A stretch of 64,000 nucleotides of DNA, taken from a virus. A program made the translations under genes and the position numbers. The notes beneath the pieces were generated by a model, which was not told where the DNA came from, did no database searches, and was given only the letters and a program-made list of their open reading frames with translations. How positions within the stretch are numbered: position 1 is the stretch's first letter; the number at the start of each line of letters is the position of its first letter. Positions 36,666-44,948 of this stretch are shown piece by piece. The stretch lies in the IMG/VR virus record IMGVR_UViG_3300027140_000003, positions 37,864 through 101,863 of that record; one strand, given 5' to 3'.

Positions 36666-36868
36666 TTAACTTCCTCTACTGTCACACGATACGCTTTACC
36701 ATTTCTATCAATCACAGACATAGTCTTGCGAGTAGATAAAAACTTTCCTTGTGGATCTAAATCCCATTGCGTCTTTCCAACATTATCAATGTAAGAACTA
36801 TACTTATCCGCATCTTTCTTCATTGCTTCGCTAATAACTTTAGCGATATAGTCACAATATGCTAACAT
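36662..36868 (-). CDS. Hypothetical protein (68 aa)
   Basis: Helical N-terminus (YIAKVISEAMKKDADKY), then strands with TMSVIDRNGKAYRVTVEE. ATGA overlap with the next gene. Unknown. Confidence 0.65.
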   Translation of the reverse strand: MLAYCDYIAKVISEAMKKDADKYSSYIDNVGKTQWDLDPQGKFLSTRKTMSVIDRNGKAYRVTVEEVK

Positions 36869-36986
36869 AACAACTCCTTTTCAAAATTAGTACTACTTTC
36901 TTTGGCATAGTTGATAGTAGTAAACACTCAGATGCTGTTTTGGCTGTTTAAAGTCTACCAAGGATATTCCTCCACAAAGACTTTTC

Positions 36987-37067
36987 TTAAAAGAAACCTG
37001 AAACAAACACAACAATGGCGAAGATAATAATCGCAGGTTGTATAATGTAAAAAACCAAATCACGCAT
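36987..37067 (-). CDS. Single-span membrane peptide (26 aa)
   Basis: MRDLVFYIIQPAIIIFAIVV continues FVSGFF, one membrane helix, overlapping the upstream gene by 8 bp. Very short, so confidence is limited. Confidence 0.45.
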   Translation of the reverse strand: MRDLVFYIIQPAIIIFAIVVFVSGFF

Positions 37068-37293
37068 AATCTTTTTTGCCACCAAACTGTTCATTATATT
37101 CATAACCCATAAAATAAGCACGCATCTCAGCAATACTCATGTCTTTAGGTTCAACTCGATCGCCACGATAGGATCCCTCAGGATACCAGTGCGGGTCTTG
37201 CGGACGACTATACCAGCTATCAGCAGCACCACGATCAAATGGGCTACCATGACTACGATCAAAAGTTTGACCACGATATTCAATTGTATTCAT
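37060..37293 (-). CDS. Conserved phage protein of the RGQxxDRSHGSPFDRG type (77 aa)
   Basis: MNTIEYRGQTFDRSHGSPFD, then ADSWYSRPQDPHWYPEGSY and MRAYFMGYEYNEQFGGKKDY. This highly conserved small protein is widespread in phages and proteobacteria with unknown function. The start is chosen by GGAG at 9 nt and by matching the family N-terminus. Confidence 0.8.
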   Translation of the reverse strand: MNTIEYRGQTFDRSHGSPFDRGAADSWYSRPQDPHWYPEGSYRGDRVEPKDMSIAEMRAYFMGYEYNEQFGGKKDYA

Positions 37294-37294
37294 A

Positions 37295-37429
37295 TTAATG
37301 TTCTCCATAATATTGCGCATCATCATTTGCACATTCATCTGCATAAGACATAAACTCATATTGCTTTTGCAGTTCCAAATTTTCCAGTTCTTCGATTTCT
37401 TCTGGGGTGAGTTTATTTAGATCAATCAT
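37295..37429 (-). CDS. Acidic peptide (44 aa)
   Basis: MIDLNKLTPEEIEELENLEL plus a mixed tail ending AQYYGEH. One long helix. Overlaps the upstream gene. Confidence 0.6.
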   Translation of the reverse strand: MIDLNKLTPEEIEELENLELQKQYEFMSYADECANDDAQYYGEH

Positions 37430-37580
37430 TTTTTCGCTCCATTGATTGAGAACCGATAATCATCAGCAAAAATCCACCAGCACAAGCCAGAAGTAGGTAA
37501 GGTAAATCAGCATCACTAGCATTGTCAAGACCACCAGAAACACCGAAAATAATTAAGAGACCAATAAAAAACCTAATCAT
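37422..37580 (-). CDS. Two-span membrane peptide (52 aa)
   Basis: MIRFFIGLLIIFGVSGGLDN and LPYLLLACAGGFLLMIIG form two membrane helices. A common small phage membrane protein. Stop lies in the next gene. Confidence 0.65.
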   Translation of the reverse strand: MIRFFIGLLIIFGVSGGLDNASDADLPYLLLACAGGFLLMIIGSQSMERKND

Positions 37581-37582
37581 AA

Positions 37583-37855
37583 TTAAATCCTCGACAAGTT
37601 GATCACACGACCAGCATATTCCATGAAAGAAACTTCATGGGGTACGAAAACAATTTTGCCAACACGAGAGTGCTTACCTTTCTTTTGAATCTCGCCACCG
37701 AACACATCTTTGGTAGCAGTAATTTTGTAAGCAAAGTAACCTTGCTCAGTGTTCTTAACTTGTTCAACAACACCTTCAACGAAACAGTCTTCACGACCAA
37801 CCATCGGTTTGAAGTCATAAGCACGGATCACATCACCAACATTCACATTCAACAT
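37583..37855 (-). CDS. Hypothetical protein with beta-barrel character (90 aa)
   Basis: Start at MLNVNVGDVIRAYDFKPMVG (37855) behind AAGGAAAC. VGDVIRAYDF, FVEGVVEQVKNTEQ and HSRVGKIVFVPHE suggest a small barrel. It is the first gene behind the promoter at 37886-37914. Confidence 0.7.
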   Translation of the reverse strand: MLNVNVGDVIRAYDFKPMVGREDCFVEGVVEQVKNTEQGYFAYKITATKDVFGGEIQKKGKHSRVGKIVFVPHEVSFMEYAGRVINLSRI

Positions 37856-37885
37856 TTTGTTTCCTTTTTCAATCATCATAAGACT

Positions 37886-37914
37886 ATTATACAGCCATTT
37901 TGAATTATTGTAAA
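37886..37914 (-). promoter_or_regulatory. Sigma70-type promoter
   Basis: TTTACA (37909-37914), 17 bp, TATAAT (37886-37891), followed by AGTCTTATGATG as at the ATPase gene. Confidence 0.88.
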
Positions 37915-37943
37915 CCCCCAGTTTTGCAAATTTACAACGCAAA

Positions 37944-37991
37944 AACCCCTCTACTAGAGAGGGGTTGGGAAGACCCTACAGTTTGTAGGGT
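37944..37991 (-). terminator. Two adjacent intrinsic terminators
   Basis: AACCCCTCT/AGAGGGGTT (37944-37966) with T-run TTTTTGCG, and ACCCTACA/TGTAGGGT (37973-37991) of the shared type. The region 37992-38093 between them and the next gene shows no further gene. Confidence 0.85.
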
Positions 37992-38093
37992 TATTTTGAA
38001 GTTAAATTTGAGGGTTTGCAGGCTGTATCAACGCTACCACCTGCTAGACGATATGGAAGAAACCATATTTGTAGAAAATACCAAACCCAAAGA

Positions 38094-38324
38094 TCAATTG
38101 GATTTATCATTGTCTTTTCTTGCGAATTTTTCAGAAGCTGTGAATCCCAGTCCTGCTATCACAAGATAAATCATTGAATCGAATAAAGCTGGCGTTACCT
38201 TATACCCTTGGATGTCAGCAACGAACCCATAAGCACATAACAAAAACGCTAATAGTGTTACAACTCGTTTGCTGCTGACAGTTCCATTATGGCCATCAGA
38301 TACCATGCTTCTTAACCAATTCAT
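38094..38324 (-). CDS. Membrane protein, holin-like (76 aa)
   Basis: SSKRVVTLLAFLLCAYGFVA and SMIYLVIAGLGFTASEKFA form two membrane spans, with charged termini. This arrangement fits a class II holin-like protein. No lysis partner is adjacent; function unproven. Confidence 0.55.
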   Translation of the reverse strand: MNWLRSMVSDGHNGTVSSKRVVTLLAFLLCAYGFVADIQGYKVTPALFDSMIYLVIAGLGFTASEKFARKDNDKSN

Positions 38325-38328
38325 GATA

Positions 38329-38763
38329 TTAGTCGTTTCTTGTATTTCTTGCTACAGGATCTCCTGGCTCAAGATTATATGATTGTGTAGACATTGGCAT
38401 TGGTGGCATACCCATTGGTCTTGGTGGCATACCCATCGGTGAACTCATTGGAGTTGGTGCTGGAGTTGTTGGTTTATTCCAGCCAGAAGTTGCTGCTTCG
38501 AGTGCTTTCTTCTGTGCATCTTTATCTCCACCTGCCAACATAATTCCTGATAGAGTACCAGTCAAGAATGTTGCGATAGGAATAATTAACTCAAAGAACT
38601 TCTGGTCGATAGGACTAATAGCGTTCAATGGTTGAGTAACAAAGATAATTGAATAAAGAACAACGAAAACAATTCCAACAAGGGTAAATGATAAACAGAT
38701 ACCGATGAAGAACTTCAGACGAGCCATTAACTGCTCTTCTGTATACATAACTGGTTCGCTCAT
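38329..38763 (-). CDS. Two-span membrane protein with Pro/Met-rich tail (144 aa)
   Basis: Start at MSEPVMYTEEQLMARLKFF (38763; AGGAG). Two membrane helices (about residues 18-42 and 62-80), then a tail with MSSPMGMPPRPMGMPPMPM repeats. Unknown. Confidence 0.65.
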   Translation of the reverse strand: MSEPVMYTEEQLMARLKFFIGICLSFTLVGIVFVVLYSIIFVTQPLNAISPIDQKFFELIIPIATFLTGTLSGIMLAGGDKDAQKKALEAATSGWNKPTTPAPTPMSSPMGMPPRPMGMPPMPMSTQSYNLEPGDPVARNTRND

Positions 38764-39029
38764 TTGCATGCTCCTGTAGTTGTTGATGCAGCTGCTGGTC
38801 TAGCAACTTCACCATCTTTTGGTGGACCGAGTCTTGGATCTCTCTGCCCTTTAAAAATGTGTTCTGGACAAGTTCTGTTAACGTCGCATAGTGGCAACTT
38901 ACAGATTTCCTTATCCCAATTAGATGGGTCTTGACATGGGTAACGGAATGATTCTTTACTTACTATTGCAAACGCAATAGGGATCAGTAACAAAACTCCT
39001 ATTAGCCACAGTAGATGTTTATCATTCAT
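38760..39029 (-). CDS. Membrane-anchored Cys-containing protein (89 aa)
   Basis: An N-terminal membrane helix (LLWLIGVLLLIPIAFAIV) followed by a periplasmic tail with Cys residues (YPCQDP, EICKLPLCDVNRTC). Ends Ala/Thr rich and CK. A disulfide-bonded periplasmic protein is likely. Confidence 0.65.
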   Translation of the reverse strand: MNDKHLLWLIGVLLLIPIAFAIVSKESFRYPCQDPSNWDKEICKLPLCDVNRTCPEHIFKGQRDPRLGPPKDGEVARPAAASTTTGACK

Positions 39030-39050
39030 ACCATTACTCTCTTGTAGTTA

Positions 39051-39527
39051 TTATTTTCCAGCCAATGGGTTGTCCAATGCTTTCTGTATCTTACTATCTA
39101 TTTCTTTACGAATTTGGCGCATGTCTTGATCGACTTCACGATTAAGTTGCTTACCATCACGCTCGACAGTTTCAACAACCTTTTCAAGTCTACGAATATC
39201 TTGCTTTAGGTCGTTCTTAATATCTTGAGTATATTGAACAGCTTTCTCACTATTTTGCATAGTGAGTTCCATCTTCTTATTCAATTCAGATAGATCAGGG
39301 GAAACATATTCCGCAATCTTTTTCTTCATGCCTTGATAATCTTTATAGACTTCAAATGCTCCATAAAGACCACCTAGTGTAGATGATACAATCGTAAACG
39401 CTACCATCAGTTTGGCTGGCGTAAACTCATATCCGCCGATAGAAATTACTGTATCTTTGCTGGCAAACTTTTTAGCTGCAGCTTCTAGGTCGTCTACTTT
39501 CTTATTTAGGTCCACTTTCTCTGTCAT
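39051..39527 (-). CDS. Membrane-anchored coiled-coil protein, copy 2 (158 aa)
   Basis: N-terminal helix, KDTVISIGGYEFTPAKLMVA with a membrane span (MVAFTIVSSTLGGLYGAF), then a charged coiled coil to the end, finishing IDSKIQKALDNPLAGK. Almost identical in plan to the following gene; a tandem duplication. Confidence 0.75.
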   Translation of the reverse strand: MTEKVDLNKKVDDLEAAAKKFASKDTVISIGGYEFTPAKLMVAFTIVSSTLGGLYGAFEVYKDYQGMKKKIAEYVSPDLSELNKKMELTMQNSEKAVQYTQDIKNDLKQDIRRLEKVVETVERDGKQLNREVDQDMRQIRKEIDSKIQKALDNPLAGK

Positions 39528-39538
39528 TTCCTTTTCCC

Positions 39539-40135
39539 TTATTGAGACAGAGGATTATCCAATGCTTTCTTAATCTTCATGTCCACTTCGTTTCTCAACG
39601 CACGGATTTCCGCTGTTGTTTCTTTTTGATTTTTTACTAATTCTTGTGTCACTTCTTTTACGCTCTGGTCACTATATCTACGAACTTCTTTCAATGTAGA
39701 ATCAGAGTCTTTTTTAATTTCTTTAATAGCAATATCAGTATCTCTTAGACTAGCCTTTGTAGATCTCTCTAAGTTTTCAACAACACCCTCAACTCTACGA
39801 ACATCGTTCTTTAAGTCGTTTTTAATGTTGTTTGTGTATTCAGTCATCTTGCTAGTATTTGCATCTAACACTTCCATCTTTTTATAGAGTTCAGTTAAGT
39901 CAGGTGTTACGTACTCAGCAATTTTCTTTTTCATACTCATGTAGTCTTTATAGACTTCAAACGTACCATAAAGACCACCAAGCAATGAAGACACTAATGT
40001 AAATGCAACCATCAGTTTGGCTGGTGTAAATTCATATCCACCAATACTGATAACCGTATCTTTACTAGCATACTTCTTTACTGCTGCTTCTGCTTCGTCA
40101 ATCTTTTTATTGACATCTTTAATTTCTTCTGACAT
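39539..40135 (-). CDS. Membrane-anchored coiled-coil protein, copy 1 (198 aa)
   Basis: Same layout as its paralog: KDTVISIGGYEFTPAKLMVA, membrane span, coiled coil (about residues 80-185) and C-terminal MKIKKALDNPLSQ. About 40 residues longer in the coiled coil. Membrane tethering of a long coiled coil suits an i-spanin-like or attachment role; unknown. Confidence 0.75.
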   Translation of the reverse strand: MSEEIKDVNKKIDEAEAAVKKYASKDTVISIGGYEFTPAKLMVAFTLVSSLLGGLYGTFEVYKDYMSMKKKIAEYVTPDLTELYKKMEVLDANTSKMTEYTNNIKNDLKNDVRRVEGVVENLERSTKASLRDTDIAIKEIKKDSDSTLKEVRRYSDQSVKEVTQELVKNQKETTAEIRALRNEVDMKIKKALDNPLSQ

Positions 40136-40178
40136 TTTAATATCCTTTAAATTTCCGTAGGTTCCGAGTTGATATTAA

Positions 40179-41975
40179 TTATTTTGCGTATTGACTCTCC
40201 ACCATTTCATTGTGGACTCTATCTGATCCACCAAACATTCTTAAAGCACTACGATTATCCACAGTTCGTTGGTTCCCATAAACTGTATATGGTCTATAAC
40301 CAACTCCATCTGGGATCATTGCTTTGCTATAAGAATCAAATCCAGGAGTAAATCCCATTGCTTGAATCACAACATTCTGAATCTGCTTTTGAGATTCCAT
40401 GTCTGCTACTTTACCCATTTCATTTGCGAGGTTCTTACCTTTTTCTACAGCTTCTGCTCTTGCTGCTGCTTGTCTTCTTTCTTGTAATGCTTGTCTAGCA
40501 TTTGGTGCTGCTGGTTTTTCATTACCACCTTGTGCTTGTTGAGTCTGTGGAGCAGCTGTCTTTTCTCCAGCTTCGGGTTTGTTTTCTGGTTTTCTTTCTT
40601 GCTGTGCTTGTTGTTGTGGAGCAGCTGGCGCAGGTGGAGGTGGTGCTAATTGTACTGGAGCACTCGGTGCAGCTGCAGAGTTTGTTGTTGGTGCGGGTGC
40701 AGCAATAACTCTATCCACGTTACTATCACCTGTTCTTGAAACACCAACTGCAACCGATCCATCTGAACTTACTGTAGCAGAAGCAGTTGTAGTTGATGGT
40801 TGTGTATTTGAAGGATCGTTTCTTGCTATAACACCAGCAGTAGCTACTGTTGATGCCATGTTTTGTTGTTCAAGTAACATTTTTGTAGCATATGCAGTTG
40901 CGTAATTTGGACATTGCTGACTGTATAATCCATTCAATGAACATTGTTGATTAAAGTATGCTTGCTCATATCCAGGACAAGTTGTAGAATACAGAGAGTT
41001 TATTGAACACTGATAGTTAAGATACGCTGATGCATAACCTGGACAGTTAACATCAAATAGTGGATTAGCAGTACATTGTTGAGTAAAATATGCAGCTGCA
41101 TAACCTGGACATGATGGATCGTACAAAGCACTTATTGAACACTGTTGAGTTAAATACGCAGCTGCATAACCTGGACATGATGGAGAAGATAGTGGGTTCG
41201 TTAAACACATATCAACAGCACCAGTGCCACTTAATGCTTGCCAACTAAAAATACCTGAACTCCCAGGAGTAATGTTTATACCTTGTCCATGATATGCTTG
41301 AAAATACTCACCCTTTGATAAATCGCCAGCCATACCAGATGTAACTCTGTTCCAACTCACCATAGCACCAGCAATTCTAGTGTCTATTAAACCAGATGAG
41401 TTAATTTTAATTTCAAAACTATTTCCACCAGCAGAAGAACAGCATTGACTTGAGTTATACCACCCATAAGTCATTTCGTTTGTGCCACGAAGATAATATT
41501 GATTATTAGTCCACGAATATAAATCAGTATGCAAACCATAGATGGTATAGTTGTATCTTGAATCTCTTGTGGTTCGTAAATCAACACCTTCGCAGCATGC
41601 GCCATAGAGACCAGATGTTGCTGGGTTTTGGAATGTAACTAAACCATTGGTCATCGCCCAAGAGTTGTTGAAGTTTTGTCCGTAGAATGGAAATGTGAAT
41701 CCAAGTGGAACTTCATTATACCAGTCATCCCATGTTGAGATATTTACAGCATTGGGATTGTTTTTAATATCTTGTAATGGAAGTGCTGCTGACCCAGTTC
41801 CAACTGTAACTGACAAACCAGCACCACCTGGAATTGGTACTGATACTAAACCACCTGTTCCACCATTAACTGGTGTTAAGGTAAAATCTGTTCCAGGGAT
41901 TTGAACTTGTGCTTTAGCTCTTGGCGCAAATAGAGCCAAGCAAAAAACTAAAATCACTAAACCCCAAAATCTCAT
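40179..41975 (-). CDS. Exported Cys-repeat protein (598 aa)
   Basis: Signal peptide MRFWGLVILVFCLALFAPRA KAQ at the N-terminus. Residues about 40-270 form a beta domain with WDDWYNEVPLGFTFPFYGQN. Then five tandem units, each about 27 residues, of the form C-x6-LY/F-x-x-x-CPGYAxAYxxQQC (about 275-420), and a Pro/Ala/Gln-rich low-complexity stalk (about 420-520). A periplasmic or surface protein, possibly disulfide cross-linked. Similar Cys-repeat proteins are known from large aquatic phages. Confidence 0.7.
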   Translation of the reverse strand: MRFWGLVILVFCLALFAPRAKAQVQIPGTDFTLTPVNGGTGGLVSVPIPGGAGLSVTVGTGSAALPLQDIKNNPNAVNISTWDDWYNEVPLGFTFPFYGQNFNNSWAMTNGLVTFQNPATSGLYGACCEGVDLRTTRDSRYNYTIYGLHTDLYSWTNNQYYLRGTNEMTYGWYNSSQCCSSAGGNSFEIKINSSGLIDTRIAGAMVSWNRVTSGMAGDLSKGEYFQAYHGQGINITPGSSGIFSWQALSGTGAVDMCLTNPLSSPSCPGYAAAYLTQQCSISALYDPSCPGYAAAYFTQQCTANPLFDVNCPGYASAYLNYQCSINSLYSTTCPGYEQAYFNQQCSLNGLYSQQCPNYATAYATKMLLEQQNMASTVATAGVIARNDPSNTQPSTTTASATVSSDGSVAVGVSRTGDSNVDRVIAAPAPTTNSAAAPSAPVQLAPPPPAPAAPQQQAQQERKPENKPEAGEKTAAPQTQQAQGGNEKPAAPNARQALQERRQAAARAEAVEKGKNLANEMGKVADMESQKQIQNVVIQAMGFTPGFDSYSKAMIPDGVGYRPYTVYGNQRTVDNRSALRMFGGSDRVHNEMVESQYAK

Positions 41976-42448
41976 TAGTCTTTACTCTTGACTTTTTGTG
42001 GAACTCTGTCTGGATTATCTTCCCAGATTTTCTTAGCTTGCTCGCCAATTTTCCCATCAACAGGACATGGAGTTCCTGCATTCATCATTGCTGTAAATAC
42101 TCGCTCATCTTGGCATAGTGTAGAAACTGCTGCTACCTTCATACCCATATCATACATGGAACGAGCTAATTTTAATCTTTCGCAATTCTTGTCAACCATA
42201 GTTGCTCCAAAGGAGATACCAAGAATTTGTGTTTGTGCTGCGCCAGATACACCTACTGCGCAAACGTCTGAATTGATAACTGTGACTGCTGGAGCCACCG
42301 CTGTTGGAGGTGGTGATTTTACTGTTGTGGTGCTATTTGAAGTTGAATCTGTGGTAGATCTACTTGTCGAATCAGTGACGATGGGATCAGCCATCGCTGG
42401 GGACAAAACCATGACAAAAAGCACCGCTGTAGCGATCTTTTTAGTCAT
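41975..42448 (-). CDS. Exported conserved phage protein (157 aa)
   Basis: Signal peptide MTKKIATAVLFVMVLSPAMA. After a Ser/Thr-rich linker, SDVCAVGVSGAAQTQILGIS, NCERLKLARSMYDMGMKVAA and AGTPCPVDGKIGE. The cysteine pattern and the wording are highly conserved in phage proteins that neighbour the Cys-repeat protein. Overlaps the 598-aa gene start by one base. Confidence 0.75.
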   Translation of the reverse strand: MTKKIATAVLFVMVLSPAMADPIVTDSTSRSTTDSTSNSTTTVKSPPPTAVAPAVTVINSDVCAVGVSGAAQTQILGISFGATMVDKNCERLKLARSMYDMGMKVAAVSTLCQDERVFTAMMNAGTPCPVDGKIGEQAKKIWEDNPDRVPQKVKSKD

Positions 42449-42540
42449 TTTAAACCTTTATTTTAATTGTTTTATGATCTCAACAACTACTCATGGTAAC
42501 CTATTATTTAGGCATTTGAGGGGTTTTCGCAATAAGAAAT

Positions 42541-43680
42541 TTATCTTAATGGCATTCTCGGTGGTTTTTCTGGTGGAAGTTGTATAGAAATATTATCAGT
42601 TGTCTCAACATTAGATTCTAATGTTATACGTTTTTCACGTTGTCCAAAAGTTCCATACTCTTCTACTTTTGGAGTAGTTTCTGGAATAATAACATCTACT
42701 TCTTTATTCATCTCAGCCATTTGTTCTGGCTCTAGTTCTTCAGGTTTCTTTTTACCAAAGAAATCTTCGATAATCTTCTTAGATTCCATTGGCAATGGAC
42801 TCTTTTTAAAGAACATATCTGACCACTTAGGTTTATCTGGTTCGGGTTCTAATTCATCATTATCTTTAAGAACTATAGACTGAATTACATCATTACCTTC
42901 TGAATCAGTTTTAATTACTACTGACTTTACACTCTCATCTTTTCGCATTTGCCAGTTGGCAGCAACTAGCATTAGAACTGCAAGTGGATCAAATACAATA
43001 ACAATCATGATAATAACCCAGCGGACTGCTTTCTCAAGCAAATCCGTTTCTGGATTATCACCGTAAAGTAATGCTGCTATGTATTTTATTGGACCGACTT
43101 CGGCTTCGACTTTACGGACTTCGCTGGCGATTGGCGCACGCTCTTCGTTGAGTTTTGCGATCTTGGTTTGCGAGGTGCCGATTTCTTGGAGGATTCTGGC
43201 TCTGTCTTTTTGCTGGTTTCTACGGATGGAGATGGCTCGCTCTGCTCCGCTGGCTTCTGTGGTTCTGGCGATGGTTTGATCAACTTGAGAATCGAGTTGA
43301 GAAAGTTCTTTACGATTTGCATTTATGTTTTCCTTTTCTGTTTTAATTTTTTCATCTATTAGTGCAAGTTTTGCTTGCACATCACCTGATGGGATTGCTT
43401 GGTCCAAGTGTGCTTTACTTAGGTAACCAAAAATTCCCATAGAAGTTAATAGCATCAATACAACCAAAGCGAATGTAAAGTATGTCTTCATCAACACTGG
43501 AATTTCTTTCCAAGTTCGATAAAGCCATGATGCTACTACAAGTTTCGATGCTTCTAGCAACGAACCCATAATTAAAATAGGAATAACAGCTGCTGCGAAA
43601 ATTGCCACCAGACCCATAATTGAGTAGTAAGCTGCGCAAGCTGATAATGCCAATGCTGTTATGAATAATAGGTATTTCAT
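42541..43680 (-). CDS. Integral membrane protein with central coiled coil (379 aa)
   Basis: Three or four N-terminal membrane helices (about residues 1-45 and 65-90), a coiled coil (about 100-195) and a second membrane block YIAALLYGDNPETDLLEKAV then IIMIVIVFDPLAVLMLVAAN. C-terminal tail is charged and Pro-rich. A conserved aquatic-phage protein resembling DUF4407 ion-channel-like proteins in outline. The part encoded by about 43086-43322 is GC-richer than its surroundings and has a second open frame. Confidence 0.7.
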   Translation of the reverse strand: MKYLLFITALALSACAAYYSIMGLVAIFAAAVIPILIMGSLLEASKLVVASWLYRTWKEIPVLMKTYFTFALVVLMLLTSMGIFGYLSKAHLDQAIPSGDVQAKLALIDEKIKTEKENINANRKELSQLDSQVDQTIARTTEASGAERAISIRRNQQKDRARILQEIGTSQTKIAKLNEERAPIASEVRKVEAEVGPIKYIAALLYGDNPETDLLEKAVRWVIIMIVIVFDPLAVLMLVAANWQMRKDESVKSVVIKTDSEGNDVIQSIVLKDNDELEPEPDKPKWSDMFFKKSPLPMESKKIIEDFFGKKKPEELEPEQMAEMNKEVDVIIPETTPKVEEYGTFGQREKRITLESNVETTDNISIQLPPEKPPRMPLR

Positions 43681-44102
43681 AGTTTGTGTAGTATGTGTGA
43701 TTTGTGGACTCTAACAGAGATTTGTCCGTTGTAATATTCTTCTGTTTCTAATACTTTCCTTAAAAACTGCTCTCGTGCTTCGATGTATGAACACTCTGCT
43801 TTTGATTTGCAGTAGTACAAAATTTCTCGTGTGAATGACTCCTCACCCAATCTCTCAACGTCTTTATTTAATTCAATGCTAGAACCATAGTAAGTTAGCC
43901 AATCAGATTCAATCTTACCTCGAATCTTCTTTTTCTTTTTTGTTCCATTTTTCAACTTAACTGTTTTGTAAGTTGTCTTGGAAAATTTTGCTAACTTCTT
44001 ACCTATGTATTTTCTATCGTTGGTTTTATTTGTGATCAAATAAACGAACCCAACACAATCCTCAGGTAATGATTCTACTGTTTTGTTTTGATAATGCCAC
44101 AT
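43677..44102 (-). CDS. GIY-YIG-like endonuclease
   Basis: VGFVYLITNKTNDRKYIGKK (about residues 17-36) is the GIY-YIG signature (VYLIT...YIGKK). A basic stretch with six Lys follows (TKKKKKIRGK), then DWLTYYGSSIELNKDVER and REILYYCKSKAEC. Looks like a stand-alone homing-type or Seg-type endonuclease of 141 residues. Confidence 0.75.
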   Translation of the reverse strand: MWHYQNKTVESLPEDCVGFVYLITNKTNDRKYIGKKLAKFSKTTYKTVKLKNGTKKKKKIRGKIESDWLTYYGSSIELNKDVERLGEESFTREILYYCKSKAECSYIEAREQFLRKVLETEEYYNGQISVRVHKSHILHKL

Positions 44103-44251
44103 TATTCTTCATCGTCTAGATCCTCTTCTTCGTAGATGTCAGCAGAACAAACTGGGCAATATACCACATCTTCTGTTGAATGGTCATCTCCTTTGAGAAC
44201 GATCTTTCCTCGTGCTCCACATGATTCACATTCAAAATATTTAGTCGACAT
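44102..44251 (-). CDS. Zinc-ribbon protein (49 aa)
   Basis: CESCGARGKIVLKGDD and YCPVCSADIYEEED form a CxxC...CxxC ribbon. Acidic tail. Overlaps both neighbours (TAATG and 11 bp). Conserved in T4-like aquatic phages. Confidence 0.75.
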   Translation of the reverse strand: MSTKYFECESCGARGKIVLKGDDHSTEDVVYCPVCSADIYEEEDLDDEE

Positions 44252-44948
44252 TTTTTACCCTTGCTAATCCTAATGTATTAAAAATCCTATACCACATCCA
44301 ACCGATATCAAACTCCAATGATTTTCTACTTAATTTTGGGTTTGCTGGCTCGCCATGGTGATTGTTATGCAGTTCTTCACCACCAATAATAATCCCCCAT
44401 GGAACTATATTAGTTGATTTATCCTTACTATCATAGTTTCTATAACCATAATAGTGCCCCAAACCATTTATAACACCTGCAGCCCAGAATGGAATCCAGA
44501 TCATCTGAACACCCCAAACCCAGAGACCCCACCAGCCAAAGAATAAACAATCAAGAATTAACATTACCACAATTCCAGCATATGGAAATTTAGAGTAGAC
44601 ATTTTTCTCGACCCAATCGTCTGGCGTACCGACACCATATTTAGCAATCATTTCTTTGTCTTTGGAGGATTCAACATAACAGAAAACACCAGCGAATAAA
44701 ATATACCAAATACCGAAAATATGTGGGGTATGTGGGTCACCTTCTTTGTCAGAGTTCTGATGGTGTTTGCGATGTATGGCAACCCATTCTTTAGTTACCA
44801 TACCAGTTGTCAACCACAACCAGAATCTCATAAAGTGGGAAAGACCTGGATGAAAGTCAATACCTCTGTGAGTTTGCCCTCGATGTAAAAACAAAGTAAC
44901 ACAAATGATGGTGATGTGGGTCATCACCAATAGGTACAAGAATGCCAT
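44241..44948 (-). CDS. Fatty acid desaturase (acyl-lipid/acyl-CoA type)
   Basis: Start at 44948 (MAFLYLLVMTHITIICV). Three histidine boxes: HRGQTHRG (first), HRKHHQN (second) and ELHNNHHGEP (third). Four membrane helices. This is the pattern of a delta-9-like desaturase, here 235 residues long. It could change host membrane fluidity. TGATG overlap with NrdB. Confidence 0.88.
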   Translation of the reverse strand: MAFLYLLVMTHITIICVTLFLHRGQTHRGIDFHPGLSHFMRFWLWLTTGMVTKEWVAIHRKHHQNSDKEGDPHTPHIFGIWYILFAGVFCYVESSKDKEMIAKYGVGTPDDWVEKNVYSKFPYAGIVVMLILDCLFFGWWGLWVWGVQMIWIPFWAAGVINGLGHYYGYRNYDSKDKSTNIVPWGIIIGGEELHNNHHGEPANPKLSRKSLEFDIGWMWYRIFNTLGLARVKNVD

